55,931 nt of DNA from an uncultured Bacteroidota bacterium. Lineage in GTDB: Bacteria; Bacteroidota; Bacteroidia; Bacteroidales; SZUA-534. Under the pieces are notes generated by a model that was given only the letters and a program-made list of their open reading frames with translations, had not been told where the DNA came from and made no database searches. Below, piece by piece: positions 7,816-16,038 of the stretch. The translations under genes were made by a program, and so were the position numbers. The stretch spans positions 1 to 55,931 of the forward strand of contig CAMHPA010000015.1 in the NCBI GenBank assembly GCA_946186925.1, in the 5' to 3' direction. Within the stretch, counting starts at the first letter, position 1. Each line of letters begins with the position of its first letter.

Positions 7816-9348
7816 ATGGCTTCAAAACAAGAAATAGATTTAGAAACGCTTTACGGCATTCTGTTTGAAAACAAGAAACTTACACTTTCCGATGATGATT
7901 TGAAAACTGTTGACCGCAGTTTTCAGTTTCTGAAGGATTTCTCGAAAGACAAAATAATCTACGGCATAAACACTGGCTTCGGCCCGATGGCGCAGTACAG
8001 AGTCGACGACCAATCGCTTATCGATTTGCAATACAATATTATACGCAGCCACTCGACGGGTGCTGGGCAGCCGCTGCCCGAGGTGTATGTGAAGTCGGCA
8101 ATGATTGCGCGGCTCTACACCTTTCTGCAGGGCAACTCGGGCGTTCACACCGAGCTGGTGCGGCTCATTGTTGAGTTCATAAACCGCGGCATTATCCCCT
8201 ACATTCCCGAGCACGGCAGCGTTGGCGCCAGCGGCGACCTTGTGCAACTTGCCCACATAGCACTCACGCTCATTGGCGAAGGCGAGGTTTTCTACAAAGG
8301 CCAACTGCGCCCCACAGCCGAGGTGATGAAGGAAAACGGACTAGAGCCGTTCAAGATTTATCTGCGTGAGGGACTGTCGGTTACCAACGGCACGTCGGTG
8401 ATGACGGGCATTGGCGTTGTCAACCTGATTTACGCCAGAAAGCTGCTTCACTGGTCGCTTGTGGCGTCGGTGATGATGAACGAGGTGGCCGCTTCGTACG
8501 ACGACCTGATGTCGGCCGAGCTGAACGCCACCAAACGTCACCGCGGACAGCGCGAGATTGCACGCTTGATGCGTGAAATAAGCGCAGGCAGCAAGTGTAT
8601 GCTCAAACGCGAGGCCGAGCTCTACAATCAAAAACACACCGAGGCCACCTTCGGCCACAAGGTGCAGCCCTACTACTCGCTGCGCTGCATTCCGCAGATT
8701 CTGGGACCGATTTTTGACGAGATGGAAAACGCTGAAAAAGTGCTGATTAACGAGGTTAATTCGGCTTGCGACAATCCGATTATCGACCCTGAGAACCAAA
8801 ACGTGTTCCACGGCGGAAACTTCCACGGCGACTACATTTCGTACGAGATGGACAAGCTGAAAATCGGCGTCACCAAGCTCACAATGCTCACCGAGCGGCA
8901 GCTCAACTACCTTTACCACGACCGAATCAACGGCATTCTTCCGCCGTTTGTCAATATGGGCGTGCTGGGCCTGAACTACGGAATGCAGGCCGCACAGTTC
9001 ACCGCCACTTCCACCACCGCCGAGTGTCAGACACTCTCGAACCCGATGTATGTGCACAGCATACCTAACAATAATGATAATCAAGATATTGTGAGTATGG
9101 GCACCAACTCGGCGCTCATTGCAAAGCACATTATCGAGAACTCGTTCCAAGTGATGGCCATAATGATGATGTCGCTGGCTCAAGCCGTTGATATTCTGAA
9201 GATTCAAGACAAGATGAGCCCCGCCACACGCGCCGTTTACGATGAGGTGCGAGCCATTTTCCCCGCCTTCTCAACCGTCGACAGCCCGCTGTACAAAGAC
9301 ATTGAAAGGGTGGAAAAATATCTGAAAACCAAAAAAATCGATTTTTAG
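7816..9348 (+). CDS. aromatic amino acid ammonia-lyase, tyrosine ammonia-lyase-like
   Basis: The 510-residue protein belongs to the HutH/PAL family, which uses the self-made MIO cofactor to remove ammonia from His, Tyr or Phe. The MIO tripeptide ASG is at 138-140 in GSVGASGDL, and the catalytic Tyr in IIYGINTGFG near 49. The selectivity loop reads RSHSTGAG (S78-H79), a Ser-His pair found in histidine and tyrosine lyases but not in typical PALs. Long segments (TGFGPMAQYR, GNFHGDYIS, SIPNNNDNQDIVSMGTN) match my memory of Flavobacterium johnsoniae tyrosine ammonia-lyase, a flexirubin-pathway enzyme. No hutU/hutI/ftcD gene is near; a ketoacyl synthase, ACP and acyltransferase follow within a few bases. 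The likely product is 4-coumarate for an aryl-lipid or pigment; a histidase remains possible. Confidence 0.85.
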   Translation: MASKQEIDLETLYGILFENKKLTLSDDDLKTVDRSFQFLKDFSKDKIIYGINTGFGPMAQYRVDDQSLIDLQYNIIRSHSTGAGQPLPEVYVKSAMIARLYTFLQGNSGVHTELVRLIVEFINRGIIPYIPEHGSVGASGDLVQLAHIALTLIGEGEVFYKGQLRPTAEVMKENGLEPFKIYLREGLSVTNGTSVMTGIGVVNLIYARKLLHWSLVASVMMNEVAASYDDLMSAELNATKRHRGQREIARLMREISAGSKCMLKREAELYNQKHTEATFGHKVQPYYSLRCIPQILGPIFDEMENAEKVLINEVNSACDNPIIDPENQNVFHGGNFHGDYISYEMDKLKIGVTKLTMLTERQLNYLYHDRINGILPPFVNMGVLGLNYGMQAAQFTATSTTAECQTLSNPMYVHSIPNNNDNQDIVSMGTNSALIAKHIIENSFQVMAIMMMSLAQAVDILKIQDKMSPATRAVYDEVRAIFPAFSTVDSPLYKDIERVEKYLKTKKIDF

Positions 9349-9352
9349 CCCG

Positions 9353-10576
9353 ATGGAACGCAGAGTTGTAATAACAGGAATGGGCATTTACTCTTGCATT
9401 GGCAAGAACCTTGACGAAGTGCGCCAATCGCTCTACAACGGGCGGTCGGGCATTGGAATCGACCCCGAACGCAAGGGACTGGGCTTCCAATCGTCGCTCA
9501 CGGGCATTATTGAGCGCCCCAATATGAAGGAGCTGCTCGACCGCCGCAGCCGCCGCGGGCTTGCTGAACAAGGCGAATATGCCTATGTTTCGTCGCTTGA
9601 GGCCTTCCGCAATGCGCGTATCGACGCCGATTTTTTGGCCGCCAACGAAGTGGGCATACTTTTCGGCAACGACACAAGTGCGGCACCGATAATTACCGCC
9701 ATTGATACCGTTCGCCAAAAGAAAAACACCGTGCTGGTGGGCGCCGAATCGGTGTTCCAATCGCTCACTTCAACCGTTTCGATGAACCTTTCGGTGATAT
9801 TCAAACTGCGCGGAATCAACTTCACCATTGCAGGCGCGTGCGCAAGCAGCTCGCACGCCATTGGTATTGCCTATCTGCTTATCAAACAAGGACTTCAAGA
9901 AATTGTTCTCTGCGGAGGCGCGCAAGAGGTCAACCCCTACGCCACAGGCAGTTTCGACGGCCTGAGCGCCTTCTCGACACAGGAAGCCGACCCAACCAAG
10001 GCTTCGAAACCGTTCGACCGCCGTCGCGACGGACTGGTGCCAAGCGGTGGCGCGGCAAGCGTGGTGGTTGAGAGCTACGAGTCGGCCATAAAACGCGGAG
10101 CGCCCATTGTGGCCGAAATTATCGGCTATGGCTTCTCGTCGAACGGCGACCACCTGTCGGTGCCCAATGTGGAAGGGCCCAAACGCTCGCTGCAGCGCGC
10201 TCTCGACAGCGCGGGACTTGCAGCCGCCGACATTCCGTACATTAACGCCCACGCCACTTCAACCCCCGCAGGCGACCTGAACGAGGCCCGCGCCATTGCC
10301 GAGGTGTTCGGCGCAAGCCGCCCCTACGTGGCTTCAACCAAGTCGATGACGGGCCACGAGATGTGGATGGCAGGCGCAAGCGAGGTCATTTACTCGACGC
10401 TGATGATGAACAACAGCTTCATTGCGCCGAATATCAACTTTGAGGAACCCGACGAGGCTTCGTGCCAATTAAATATCCCCAAAACGCGGATAGATACAGA
10501 ATTTGATTTATTTTTGACGAATTCTTTCGGGTTTGGAGGCACAAACTCAACGCTTATAATTAAGAAATTCAAATAG
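9353..10576 (+). CDS. 3-oxoacyl-ACP synthase (KAS I/II family)
   Basis: A condensing enzyme that extends an ACP-bound acyl chain by two carbons. The 407-residue protein has the complete Cys-His-His triad: C163 in GACASSSHAIG, H300 in NAHATSTPAGD and H335 in MTGHEMW, plus lysine K330. The active-site cysteine is intact, so it is a catalytic KS and not a chain-length factor. It starts 4 bases after the ammonia-lyase stop and ends 2 bases before the ACP start, so the genes are co-transcribed. It resembles the KS enzymes of aryl polyene and flexirubin clusters more in context than in any diagnostic residue; a general fatty-acid FabF role is less likely given its neighbours. Confidence 0.88.
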   Translation: MERRVVITGMGIYSCIGKNLDEVRQSLYNGRSGIGIDPERKGLGFQSSLTGIIERPNMKELLDRRSRRGLAEQGEYAYVSSLEAFRNARIDADFLAANEVGILFGNDTSAAPIITAIDTVRQKKNTVLVGAESVFQSLTSTVSMNLSVIFKLRGINFTIAGACASSSHAIGIAYLLIKQGLQEIVLCGGAQEVNPYATGSFDGLSAFSTQEADPTKASKPFDRRRDGLVPSGGAASVVVESYESAIKRGAPIVAEIIGYGFSSNGDHLSVPNVEGPKRSLQRALDSAGLAAADIPYINAHATSTPAGDLNEARAIAEVFGASRPYVASTKSMTGHEMWMAGASEVIYSTLMMNNSFIAPNINFEEPDEASCQLNIPKTRIDTEFDLFLTNSFGFGGTNSTLIIKKFK

Positions 10577-10578
10577 TT

Positions 10579-10824
10579 ATGACCAACGAAGAAATAATCG
10601 CAAAAATCAACGAGACTCTGGCCGAAGAGTTTGAGGTTGACATTAATGTTATCAAACCCGACGCGCCGCTGATGGAAACGCTGGAACTCGACAGCCTTGA
10701 CCTTGTGGATGTTGTGGTTCTGGTGGAGCAGAACTTCGGATTCAACGTCACAGGCGAGGATTTTGCCAAAATCCGCACTTTCCAAGATTTCTACAACCTT
10801 GTGATTGAGCGCACGACAAAATAA
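10579..10824 (+). CDS. acyl carrier protein
   Basis: An 81-residue acidic four-helix carrier protein. The phosphopantetheine attachment serine is in LDSLDLVD (S39), the classic DSL motif at the start of helix II. It lies between the ketoacyl synthase and the acyltransferase with gaps of 2 and 9 bases, so it is probably a dedicated carrier for the aryl or acyl chain built by this operon rather than the housekeeping AcpP. The second helix has DLVDVVVLVEQNFGF, close to ACPs of polyene-type systems. The partner specificity is inferred from position only. Confidence 0.92.
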   Translation: MTNEEIIAKINETLAEEFEVDINVIKPDAPLMETLELDSLDLVDVVVLVEQNFGFNVTGEDFAKIRTFQDFYNLVIERTTK

Positions 10825-10833
10825 CAACCGCCA

Positions 10834-11763
10834 ATGGCCGACTGGAAGGGAAAAACACGAGGCGGAAGTTTCGGTTACTTCTTCTTTATCAAACTGATAC
10901 AGTATATCGGCGTCCGCGCGGCCTACGTTTTTCTGGCCTTTGTTGTTGTCTATTTCATTCCTTTTGCCCCAAAGGCCACAGCGTGCACGTGGCGCTACGC
11001 CCGCAAAACACTGAAACTGAGCCGATTGAAATCGGCCGGTCTGCTTTTCCGAAATTACTATCGATTGGGTCAGACGCTGATTGACAAGATTGCCATTGGC
11101 AGCGGAATGACCGACAAATACCACTTCAAATTTGAAAATTATCAGGAGTTTCTCAATGTGCTGAACTCGCAGCAGGGCGTGATAATGATGGGCGGCCACA
11201 TTGGCAACTGGGAGATTGGCGCGCCATTCTTCGGCGATTACGGCAAGAATATCAACATTGTGATGTACGATGCCGAGTATCAGAAAATCAAGGAGATGCT
11301 GGCGAAGAACTCAACTGGCCACGACTACAAGGTCATTCCCGTGAACAACGACACGCTGACGCACGTCTTCCAAATAACCGAGGCGCTCAACCGCCACGAG
11401 TACGTCTGCTTCCAAGGCGACCGCTACGTGAACGCCGACAAACTGCTCACCGCAACGTTTATGGGCCACGAGGCCGATTTTCCGTCGGGGCCGTTCCTGC
11501 TGGCGTCGCGGCTGAAAGTGCCCGTGGTGTTCTACTTCGCAATGCGCGAGAAACCGATGACCTACCACTATCGGTTCACCATTGCGCAGCCCGTGCCCCG
11601 CACCCGCGACCGCAAACCCGAGCAAGCCCTTCTGGAGCAGTATGTGGCTAATTTTGAGAAGATTCTGAAGGAATACCCCGAGCAGTGGTTTAATTATTAT
11701 GAGTTTTGGAAGGATACGAAGAACACAGAGGCTGCGCACGCAAAAGGCAAAAAGAAATCATGA
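10834..11763 (+). CDS. LpxL/HtrB-like lysophospholipid acyltransferase
   Basis: The 309-residue protein has an N-terminal membrane segment (about residues 27-45) and the HX4E acyltransferase motif in GGHIGNWE (H122, E127), followed by the FQGDRY block. This fits the lipid A lauroyl/myristoyl acyltransferase family, which moves an acyl chain from ACP to a membrane acceptor at the inner membrane. As the last gene of the operon it probably transfers the ACP-bound product of the upstream enzymes onto a lipid or glycolipid. Its stop codon directly abuts the stop of the convergent patatin gene with no spacer, so no separate terminator fits between them. Confidence 0.85.
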   Translation: MADWKGKTRGGSFGYFFFIKLIQYIGVRAAYVFLAFVVVYFIPFAPKATACTWRYARKTLKLSRLKSAGLLFRNYYRLGQTLIDKIAIGSGMTDKYHFKFENYQEFLNVLNSQQGVIMMGGHIGNWEIGAPFFGDYGKNINIVMYDAEYQKIKEMLAKNSTGHDYKVIPVNNDTLTHVFQITEALNRHEYVCFQGDRYVNADKLLTATFMGHEADFPSGPFLLASRLKVPVVFYFAMREKPMTYHYRFTIAQPVPRTRDRKPEQALLEQYVANFEKILKEYPEQWFNYYEFWKDTKNTEAAHAKGKKKS

Positions 11764-12615
11764 TTATCCAACTTCCAAAAACACTTTAATCTCCTCCATT
11801 TTTTTCATCGCCACGCGGCGCCCTTCTTCATAAACGCGTTGCATCTCGTCGGGATTTTTTGACGTGCGGCTGATGTTGAGCGGCTCGTCGGGGCAGATGA
11901 CGAGCACATCGCCTTGCGCGGCACGCTGGCGAATGGCAGCCGTGGTGCGGTTATATTCAATATGACGGTCGCGCATGGCTTTGATAATCATCGGATAACG
12001 CCGCAGAAACAGACGCATCAGCCACATAAGGCGGTTTGGGCTCTTGCGGTAGGTTTCGGGTTGTGTAAGCACCACCACGTTGCGGTCGTAGCCGATGCTC
12101 TCGAAATAATCTAACGGAATGGAATCGGTCATTCCGCCGTCGAGCAGATGGTAGCCGTCAACTTCCACAATGCGGCTTGCAAGCGGCATCGAAGCACTGG
12201 CACGCATCCACGCCAAGTCTCGCTCGTCGCAGGTGTCGAGACGCTTGTAGACGGGCTTGCCGGTCTCGCAGTCCGACGCCACAACCCAAAATTCCATCGG
12301 GTTTTGGCGATAGGCTTCAAGGTCGAAAATGTCGAGCTGATGCGGCAGAACGTTGTAGCAGAAATCGGCACCGTAAAGGTCGCCGGTGGTGAAGAGTGAG
12401 CGAAGTGAGCAGTAGCGCCAATCGTGCGAGTAGCGCTTGTTGTAGCGGATGGCCCGTCCCGGCTGGCGCGATTTGATGTTGCAGCCGAACGTTGCGCCGG
12501 CCGACACACCAATGGCGCCGTCGAACTCAATGCCGTTTTCCATCAGCACATCGAGCACACCCGACGTGAACATTCCGCGCATTGCGCCGCCTTCGAGAAT
12601 CAGTCCGCGTTTCAT
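11764..12615 (-). CDS. patatin-like phospholipase
   Basis: A 283-residue member of the cytosolic patatin/RssA family of lipid acyl hydrolases. It has the oxyanion loop LEGGAMRGMFTSG, the nucleophile elbow GVSAG (S38) and the catalytic aspartate in LLDGGMTDSIP (about D159), so the Ser-Asp dyad is complete. No signal peptide is visible. The substrate is unknown. It runs convergent to the acyltransferase gene, with stop codons adjacent, and its start lies in an AACTT repeat tract without a readable promoter. A functional link with the acyl operon opposite is possible but not shown. Confidence 0.88.
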   Translation of the reverse strand: MKRGLILEGGAMRGMFTSGVLDVLMENGIEFDGAIGVSAGATFGCNIKSRQPGRAIRYNKRYSHDWRYCSLRSLFTTGDLYGADFCYNVLPHQLDIFDLEAYRQNPMEFWVVASDCETGKPVYKRLDTCDERDLAWMRASASMPLASRIVEVDGYHLLDGGMTDSIPLDYFESIGYDRNVVVLTQPETYRKSPNRLMWLMRLFLRRYPMIIKAMRDRHIEYNRTTAAIRQRAAQGDVLVICPDEPLNISRTSKNPDEMQRVYEEGRRVAMKKMEEIKVFLEVG

Positions 12616-12648
12616 TTAGGATTTAGTAGTTAGGAATTAAGATTTTTT

Positions 12649-12682
12649 AACTTATAACTTATTAACTTACAACTTATAACTT
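12649..12682. repeat. iterated AACTTATAACTT intergenic repeat
   Basis: The tract is built from AACTTATAACTT, a spacer, AACTTACAACTT and ATAACTT. It is the reverse-complement family of the tract at 1250-1296. It fills the gap between the glutaminyl cyclase stop and the patatin start and touches the last base of the cyclase gene. Confidence 0.6.
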
Positions 12683-13743
12683 CATTTCCTAATGAACTCC
12701 ACTTGGAACATTGTCGGCCAAAGTTTGCCTGTCACAAACCATCGGCCGGTTGTTTTCTGATAGGCGATGCCGTTCAGCACATCAACCCTCTGGGTGAGTT
12801 TCGACATATCGAGCAGGTTGCGCATATCGATGATTTTCCGGACTTTGCCCGTCGCGGGGTCGATGGCAACAATGTTATCGGTGCAGTAGATGTTGGCGTA
12901 AATCAGGCCATCAACATACTCAAGTTCGTTCAGCGCGGTCACGGGGCCTTCGGTGTCGTACACTTCAATGCGCCGCTGTTCCTGCATTGTAGCAGTGTCG
13001 ATGAAATGGATTGTTTCCGTTCCGTCGCTCATAATCAGCTGTTTGCCATCGTTGGTCAGTCCCCAACCTTCAGTTGAGTAGTTAAATTCGCCCAATCGAT
13101 TGAGAGTCTGTTTGTTATAAATAAATCCAACACAGCTGCGCCACGTAAGCTGATAGAGTTTGCCGCCCATAATGGTGACGCCTTCGCCAAAATAGTTGTT
13201 CGGCAAATTAACGTTTGTCAGAATTTTTTGTTGCTCAAAATCAATCTTATAAACTGCCGACTGACCTTCAATTCCGGTTCCTTCATACAAGATGCTGCCA
13301 TCGAACTCAAGCCCTTGAGTGTAGTAGTGGCTATTGTGCGGAAGTTGCTTTATCACCTTGTAAGTCAGCCGTTCAGGCTCAATGTCAGACTTGATGCAGA
13401 CGCGCGCGCGCCATTTAGCCACCTGTCCGCCGCTGTGCCAAGCCTTTACGGCGACAACCTTCTGCCCCACCGTCAATCCGGCTGTTTCAATGTCGGTTTG
13501 CGCCGAGCCCGCACCAAACCGGAATTTGCGGCCATCGATGGTGACCACTACCGAGTCGGGCACAGCATTGTCGGGCACGGTGATTTTCAGGCCAATGGCT
13601 TGTCCCGATGTGATTTCAGCGCCACAAGCAAGCTGAACCGTCAGTTTATCCGCAACATTTTGAGCCGTCGGCCGGGTTGGCGTTGGCTGCCCGCTGCAAC
13701 CTGCCATCACAACCGCAGCCGCTATCAGTTTTAATTGCTTCAT
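12682..13743 (-). CDS. glutaminyl-peptide cyclotransferase (glutamine cyclotransferase family) lipoprotein
   Basis: The 353-residue protein has a lipoprotein signal (VVMAGCSG, cysteine near 16), a Pro/Thr-rich linker with a small beta domain to about residue 120, and a C-terminal five-bladed propeller of the plant-type glutamine cyclotransferase family. Marks of the family are HYYTQGLEF, YEGTGIEGQS, FGEGVTI, YSTEGWGL, LNELEYVDGLIYANIY and DVLNGIAY. The enzyme makes N-terminal pyroglutamate from glutamine on peptides or proteins; in Bacteroidota it modifies exported proteins whose N-terminus becomes Gln after signal cleavage. It is likely periplasmic and membrane-anchored. Confidence 0.9.
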   Translation of the reverse strand: MKQLKLIAAAVVMAGCSGQPTPTRPTAQNVADKLTVQLACGAEITSGQAIGLKITVPDNAVPDSVVVTIDGRKFRFGAGSAQTDIETAGLTVGQKVVAVKAWHSGGQVAKWRARVCIKSDIEPERLTYKVIKQLPHNSHYYTQGLEFDGSILYEGTGIEGQSAVYKIDFEQQKILTNVNLPNNYFGEGVTIMGGKLYQLTWRSCVGFIYNKQTLNRLGEFNYSTEGWGLTNDGKQLIMSDGTETIHFIDTATMQEQRRIEVYDTEGPVTALNELEYVDGLIYANIYCTDNIVAIDPATGKVRKIIDMRNLLDMSKLTQRVDVLNGIAYQKTTGRWFVTGKLWPTMFQVEFIRK

Positions 13744-13844
13744 TGTGTCAGAATTTTTGCGAAAGGTGCGAATAAAAGTTGAGAGTTTTAGGGCATAAAC
13801 GAAAACAACAGCCGCAAACCTGCTTTTTGCCCGTCGCGCGGCAC

Positions 13845-13877
13845 AAAAAAAGCACCAACCCTCTGGTCGATGCTTTT
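13845..13877 (-). terminator. terminator of the LPP20-like gene
   Basis: Arms AAAAGCA (13848-13854) and TGCTTTT (13871-13877), with TTTTTTTG following on the minus strand, 26 bases beyond the stop of the 428-residue gene. Confidence 0.65.
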
Positions 13878-13902
13878 AATTTGGAACAACCTGAAATACT
13901 GA

Positions 13903-15189
13903 TTACCAATCGGTTGTAATCTTTTGGTTGTAAAGCCTGTAGGCGTTGCTCTCGTTGCTGTTCACGGCTTTGTAGAAGATTGTGCCCTTCACCGTCGGGT
14001 ATTTCTTCTGCGTGTAAACGCTCTTGTCGAGTTGTTTGTCGATGGTCAGAGTCAGGTCGTGGTTGCCCTTGCCCGAGAATTTTTGCCCGATGTTCTCGAT
14101 AATGATTGGCGCCTCGTTGCCAAAATTCAGCACCACCTTCTCAATCACAAACGGGCTGTCGTATTTCGACACAACAGGAATTGCGCACCGGCAGCCTTCA
14201 ATGGTCTCGCCGTTGTCGGTTCCGCCGGTCAGGTTGATGTCGGCGTTCACAAAAATTTCAACGCTGTTCTCTTTCACGTTGAACCAGAAATCTTTCGACG
14301 CGCTGCCGCATCTAACCGTGATTTTGTTGTCGGGGTCGTCGTAGCATTCGTCAACCGAATATTTCACAACCCATTCATCTCCATCGGGTTTGATGTCGTT
14401 GATTTTTGCGCAGTTCGATTTCACTTTCGGTGTGGTCGATGTTTTAATGATGCGGCCGTTGGTATAGAGCGAGAAACGAATTTCGCCAAGCGATGTTCCG
14501 ACAGCTTCAATCGACACATTTTTAATCATTTGCGAAATTTTGCTGACAGCCACATTGCACTTTGTCTTGCGGTTGTCCACATCGATAAACGAAGTTGAAA
14601 GCGCCTTGATTATGTTGCTCAACTGGTTCAGTTCCTCAATGCTTTCGGCATCATCAATCCGCGCCAAAAAGCCTTCGAGCTGTTGCGTCAGTTCGCGGTC
14701 GGCGCGCTCATATTCCATAATCAGTTTCTTGAGTTGGAACTCGGTGAACGGATATTTTATATGGTAATAGAAAGTGATTCCGCCTTTCTCGCTCACTTTC
14801 TCCCAATAATACTCCTCAACCTGGTTCACCGAAATGCCCTTGATGAACGGGATGTCGGCGGCGCGTGTCTTGGTGGCCACCTTGTAGTTCTCGGTGATGC
14901 TCATGTCGCCCGACTTGGTGTCCTCGGTCAGAGTGTATTCCGATGTCGACGAGATGTTGTCGGCTACAGAACTGATAATGTGCTCTTTAACTTTCAGAAT
15001 GGCGCGTTCCTGCGCATCTTCGAGCGTGCTGCCCGACGCCACCACAATAATGTAGTCTTTCACCAATGAGTTCACCCACGCGGGTTTCTTTTTCGGCTGA
15101 TGTTCAAGTACTTTCGCCTTTTGGGCATATGTCTGGCTCACAAGTCCGAAGCCTAACAGAAGTGTCAGTGCGACAAGTATTTTTTTCAT
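13903..15189 (-). CDS. secreted LPP20-like protein, 428 residues
   Basis: A cleavable signal peptide (MKKILVALTLLLGFGLVSQTYAQ) is followed by KPAWVNS and a region rich in ERAILKVKEHI, which resembles the LPP20-type fold seen in small bacterial envelope proteins. Residues after about 230 form a beta-rich part (NGRIIKTSTT, SVEIFVNADINLTGG) that may be one or two Ig-like domains. No catalytic motif is visible and the function is unknown. The next gene upstream, 15280-15828, encodes a shorter protein with a related N-terminal module, so the two may be paralogues. Each has its own terminator. Confidence 0.6.
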   Translation of the reverse strand: MKKILVALTLLLGFGLVSQTYAQKAKVLEHQPKKKPAWVNSLVKDYIIVVASGSTLEDAQERAILKVKEHIISSVADNISSTSEYTLTEDTKSGDMSITENYKVATKTRAADIPFIKGISVNQVEEYYWEKVSEKGGITFYYHIKYPFTEFQLKKLIMEYERADRELTQQLEGFLARIDDAESIEELNQLSNIIKALSTSFIDVDNRKTKCNVAVSKISQMIKNVSIEAVGTSLGEIRFSLYTNGRIIKTSTTPKVKSNCAKINDIKPDGDEWVVKYSVDECYDDPDNKITVRCGSASKDFWFNVKENSVEIFVNADINLTGGTDNGETIEGCRCAIPVVSKYDSPFVIEKVVLNFGNEAPIIIENIGQKFSGKGNHDLTLTIDKQLDKSVYTQKKYPTVKGTIFYKAVNSNESNAYRLYNQKITTDW

Positions 15190-15222
15190 AAAGCTGATTT
15201 TTAGGTTAACACTCGTTCGATT

Positions 15223-15255
15223 AAAAAAAGGAAGTTGCCGGCGTGGGCAACTTCC
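15223..15255 (-). terminator. terminator of the 182-residue LPP20-like gene
   Basis: Perfect 10-base arms GGAAGTTGCC (15230-15239) and GGCAACTTCC (15246-15255) followed on the minus strand by TTTTTTTAA. This is one of the clearest intrinsic terminators in the window and separates the two LPP20-like genes. Confidence 0.85.
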
Positions 15256-15279
15256 TGAATTTTAGGATGAAAGCAACTA

Positions 15280-15828
15280 TTATAATTTGCTCATCTCCTC
15301 GTCGAATTTCTGACGGAATTTCTCGCGGTCATACATAACCTCAAGTTTCTTGTCTTTCGAGATTGCGCTTTCAGCAGCGTTAACAATGTCTTCCTTGTTC
15401 ATCTCGACAGCCACAAATGCCTCATAGCCACCGCCTTCAGCCTCGTAGTATTTTTCGCAAGTCACCGTTACGCTCGACAATTTCTGGTTTACAACCTCTT
15501 TTGTCATATTCTGATACGATTGCTCGAACTCGCTTGCACCAGCTGCGTCCATTTCGTTAACGTAGTTCTCGGTAACCGATTTGATTGTCGATGCGATGTT
15601 TGCGGCCAAAGTCTGTTTGGCGTTGAGCAGTGCTTTCTGCTTGGCTGTGTTCAAGTTAGCACTCTTGGCCGTAGCGCTTGCGCGGAAGAAATTCTTGTCA
15701 GAACGGCCTTGGTCCTGGCACGGAATGGTGATTTCCTGACGACCTTTGGTAACTGATTGTGATCCACCACAATTTGCGAAAAGCAAAGCGCCCATAGCGC
15801 ATAAGCCTAAAACTGTAATCCTTCTCAT
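15280..15828 (-). CDS. LPP20-like lipoprotein, 182 residues
   Basis: I start this gene at the ATG at 15828 because it gives a proper lipoprotein signal (ALLFANCGGS, cysteine near residue 20); the frame is open further upstream but that part is hydrophobic, AT-rich and lacks a sensible start. The mature part has the module TAKQKALLNAKQTLAANIASTIKSV and a beta segment SVTVTCEKYYEA, as in LPP20-family envelope lipoproteins. The function is unknown. It may be a paralogue of the longer gene next to it. The 210-base gap upstream to queA is AT-rich and probably holds its promoter; I could not read a clean -7 box there. Confidence 0.65.
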   Translation of the reverse strand: MRRITVLGLCAMGALLFANCGGSQSVTKGRQEITIPCQDQGRSDKNFFRASATAKSANLNTAKQKALLNAKQTLAANIASTIKSVTENYVNEMDAAGASEFEQSYQNMTKEVVNQKLSSVTVTCEKYYEAEGGGYEAFVAVEMNKEDIVNAAESAISKDKKLEVMYDREKFRQKFDEEMSKL

Positions 15829-16038
15829 AATCTTAATTTTAAAAGTTAATAAACAAATATCATAAATTTTTCGATTGTAAGATGCGGTAACAGTATAAAA
15901 GGTTGCGCGAATAATTGCAAAAAAATGAAAATTCTCTTGCAACCCCAATGTAATATAAGTATATTTTACTGATTTACTATTAATTAACCCCAAAATAACT
16001 AAATCAGTCAAAACAAACGAAAACATTAATTCCACCTC

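Noticed and set aside
7543-9348. tRNA-Phe next to an aromatic ammonia-lyase as a functional link
   Set aside because: The tRNA has its own promoter and terminator. Position alone gives no evidence of a link.
15829-16035. N-terminal extension of the 182-residue LPP20-like protein
   Set aside because: The 69 extra residues are AT-rich, hydrophobic and would place the lipobox in mid-protein; the ATG at 15828 gives a normal lipoprotein.
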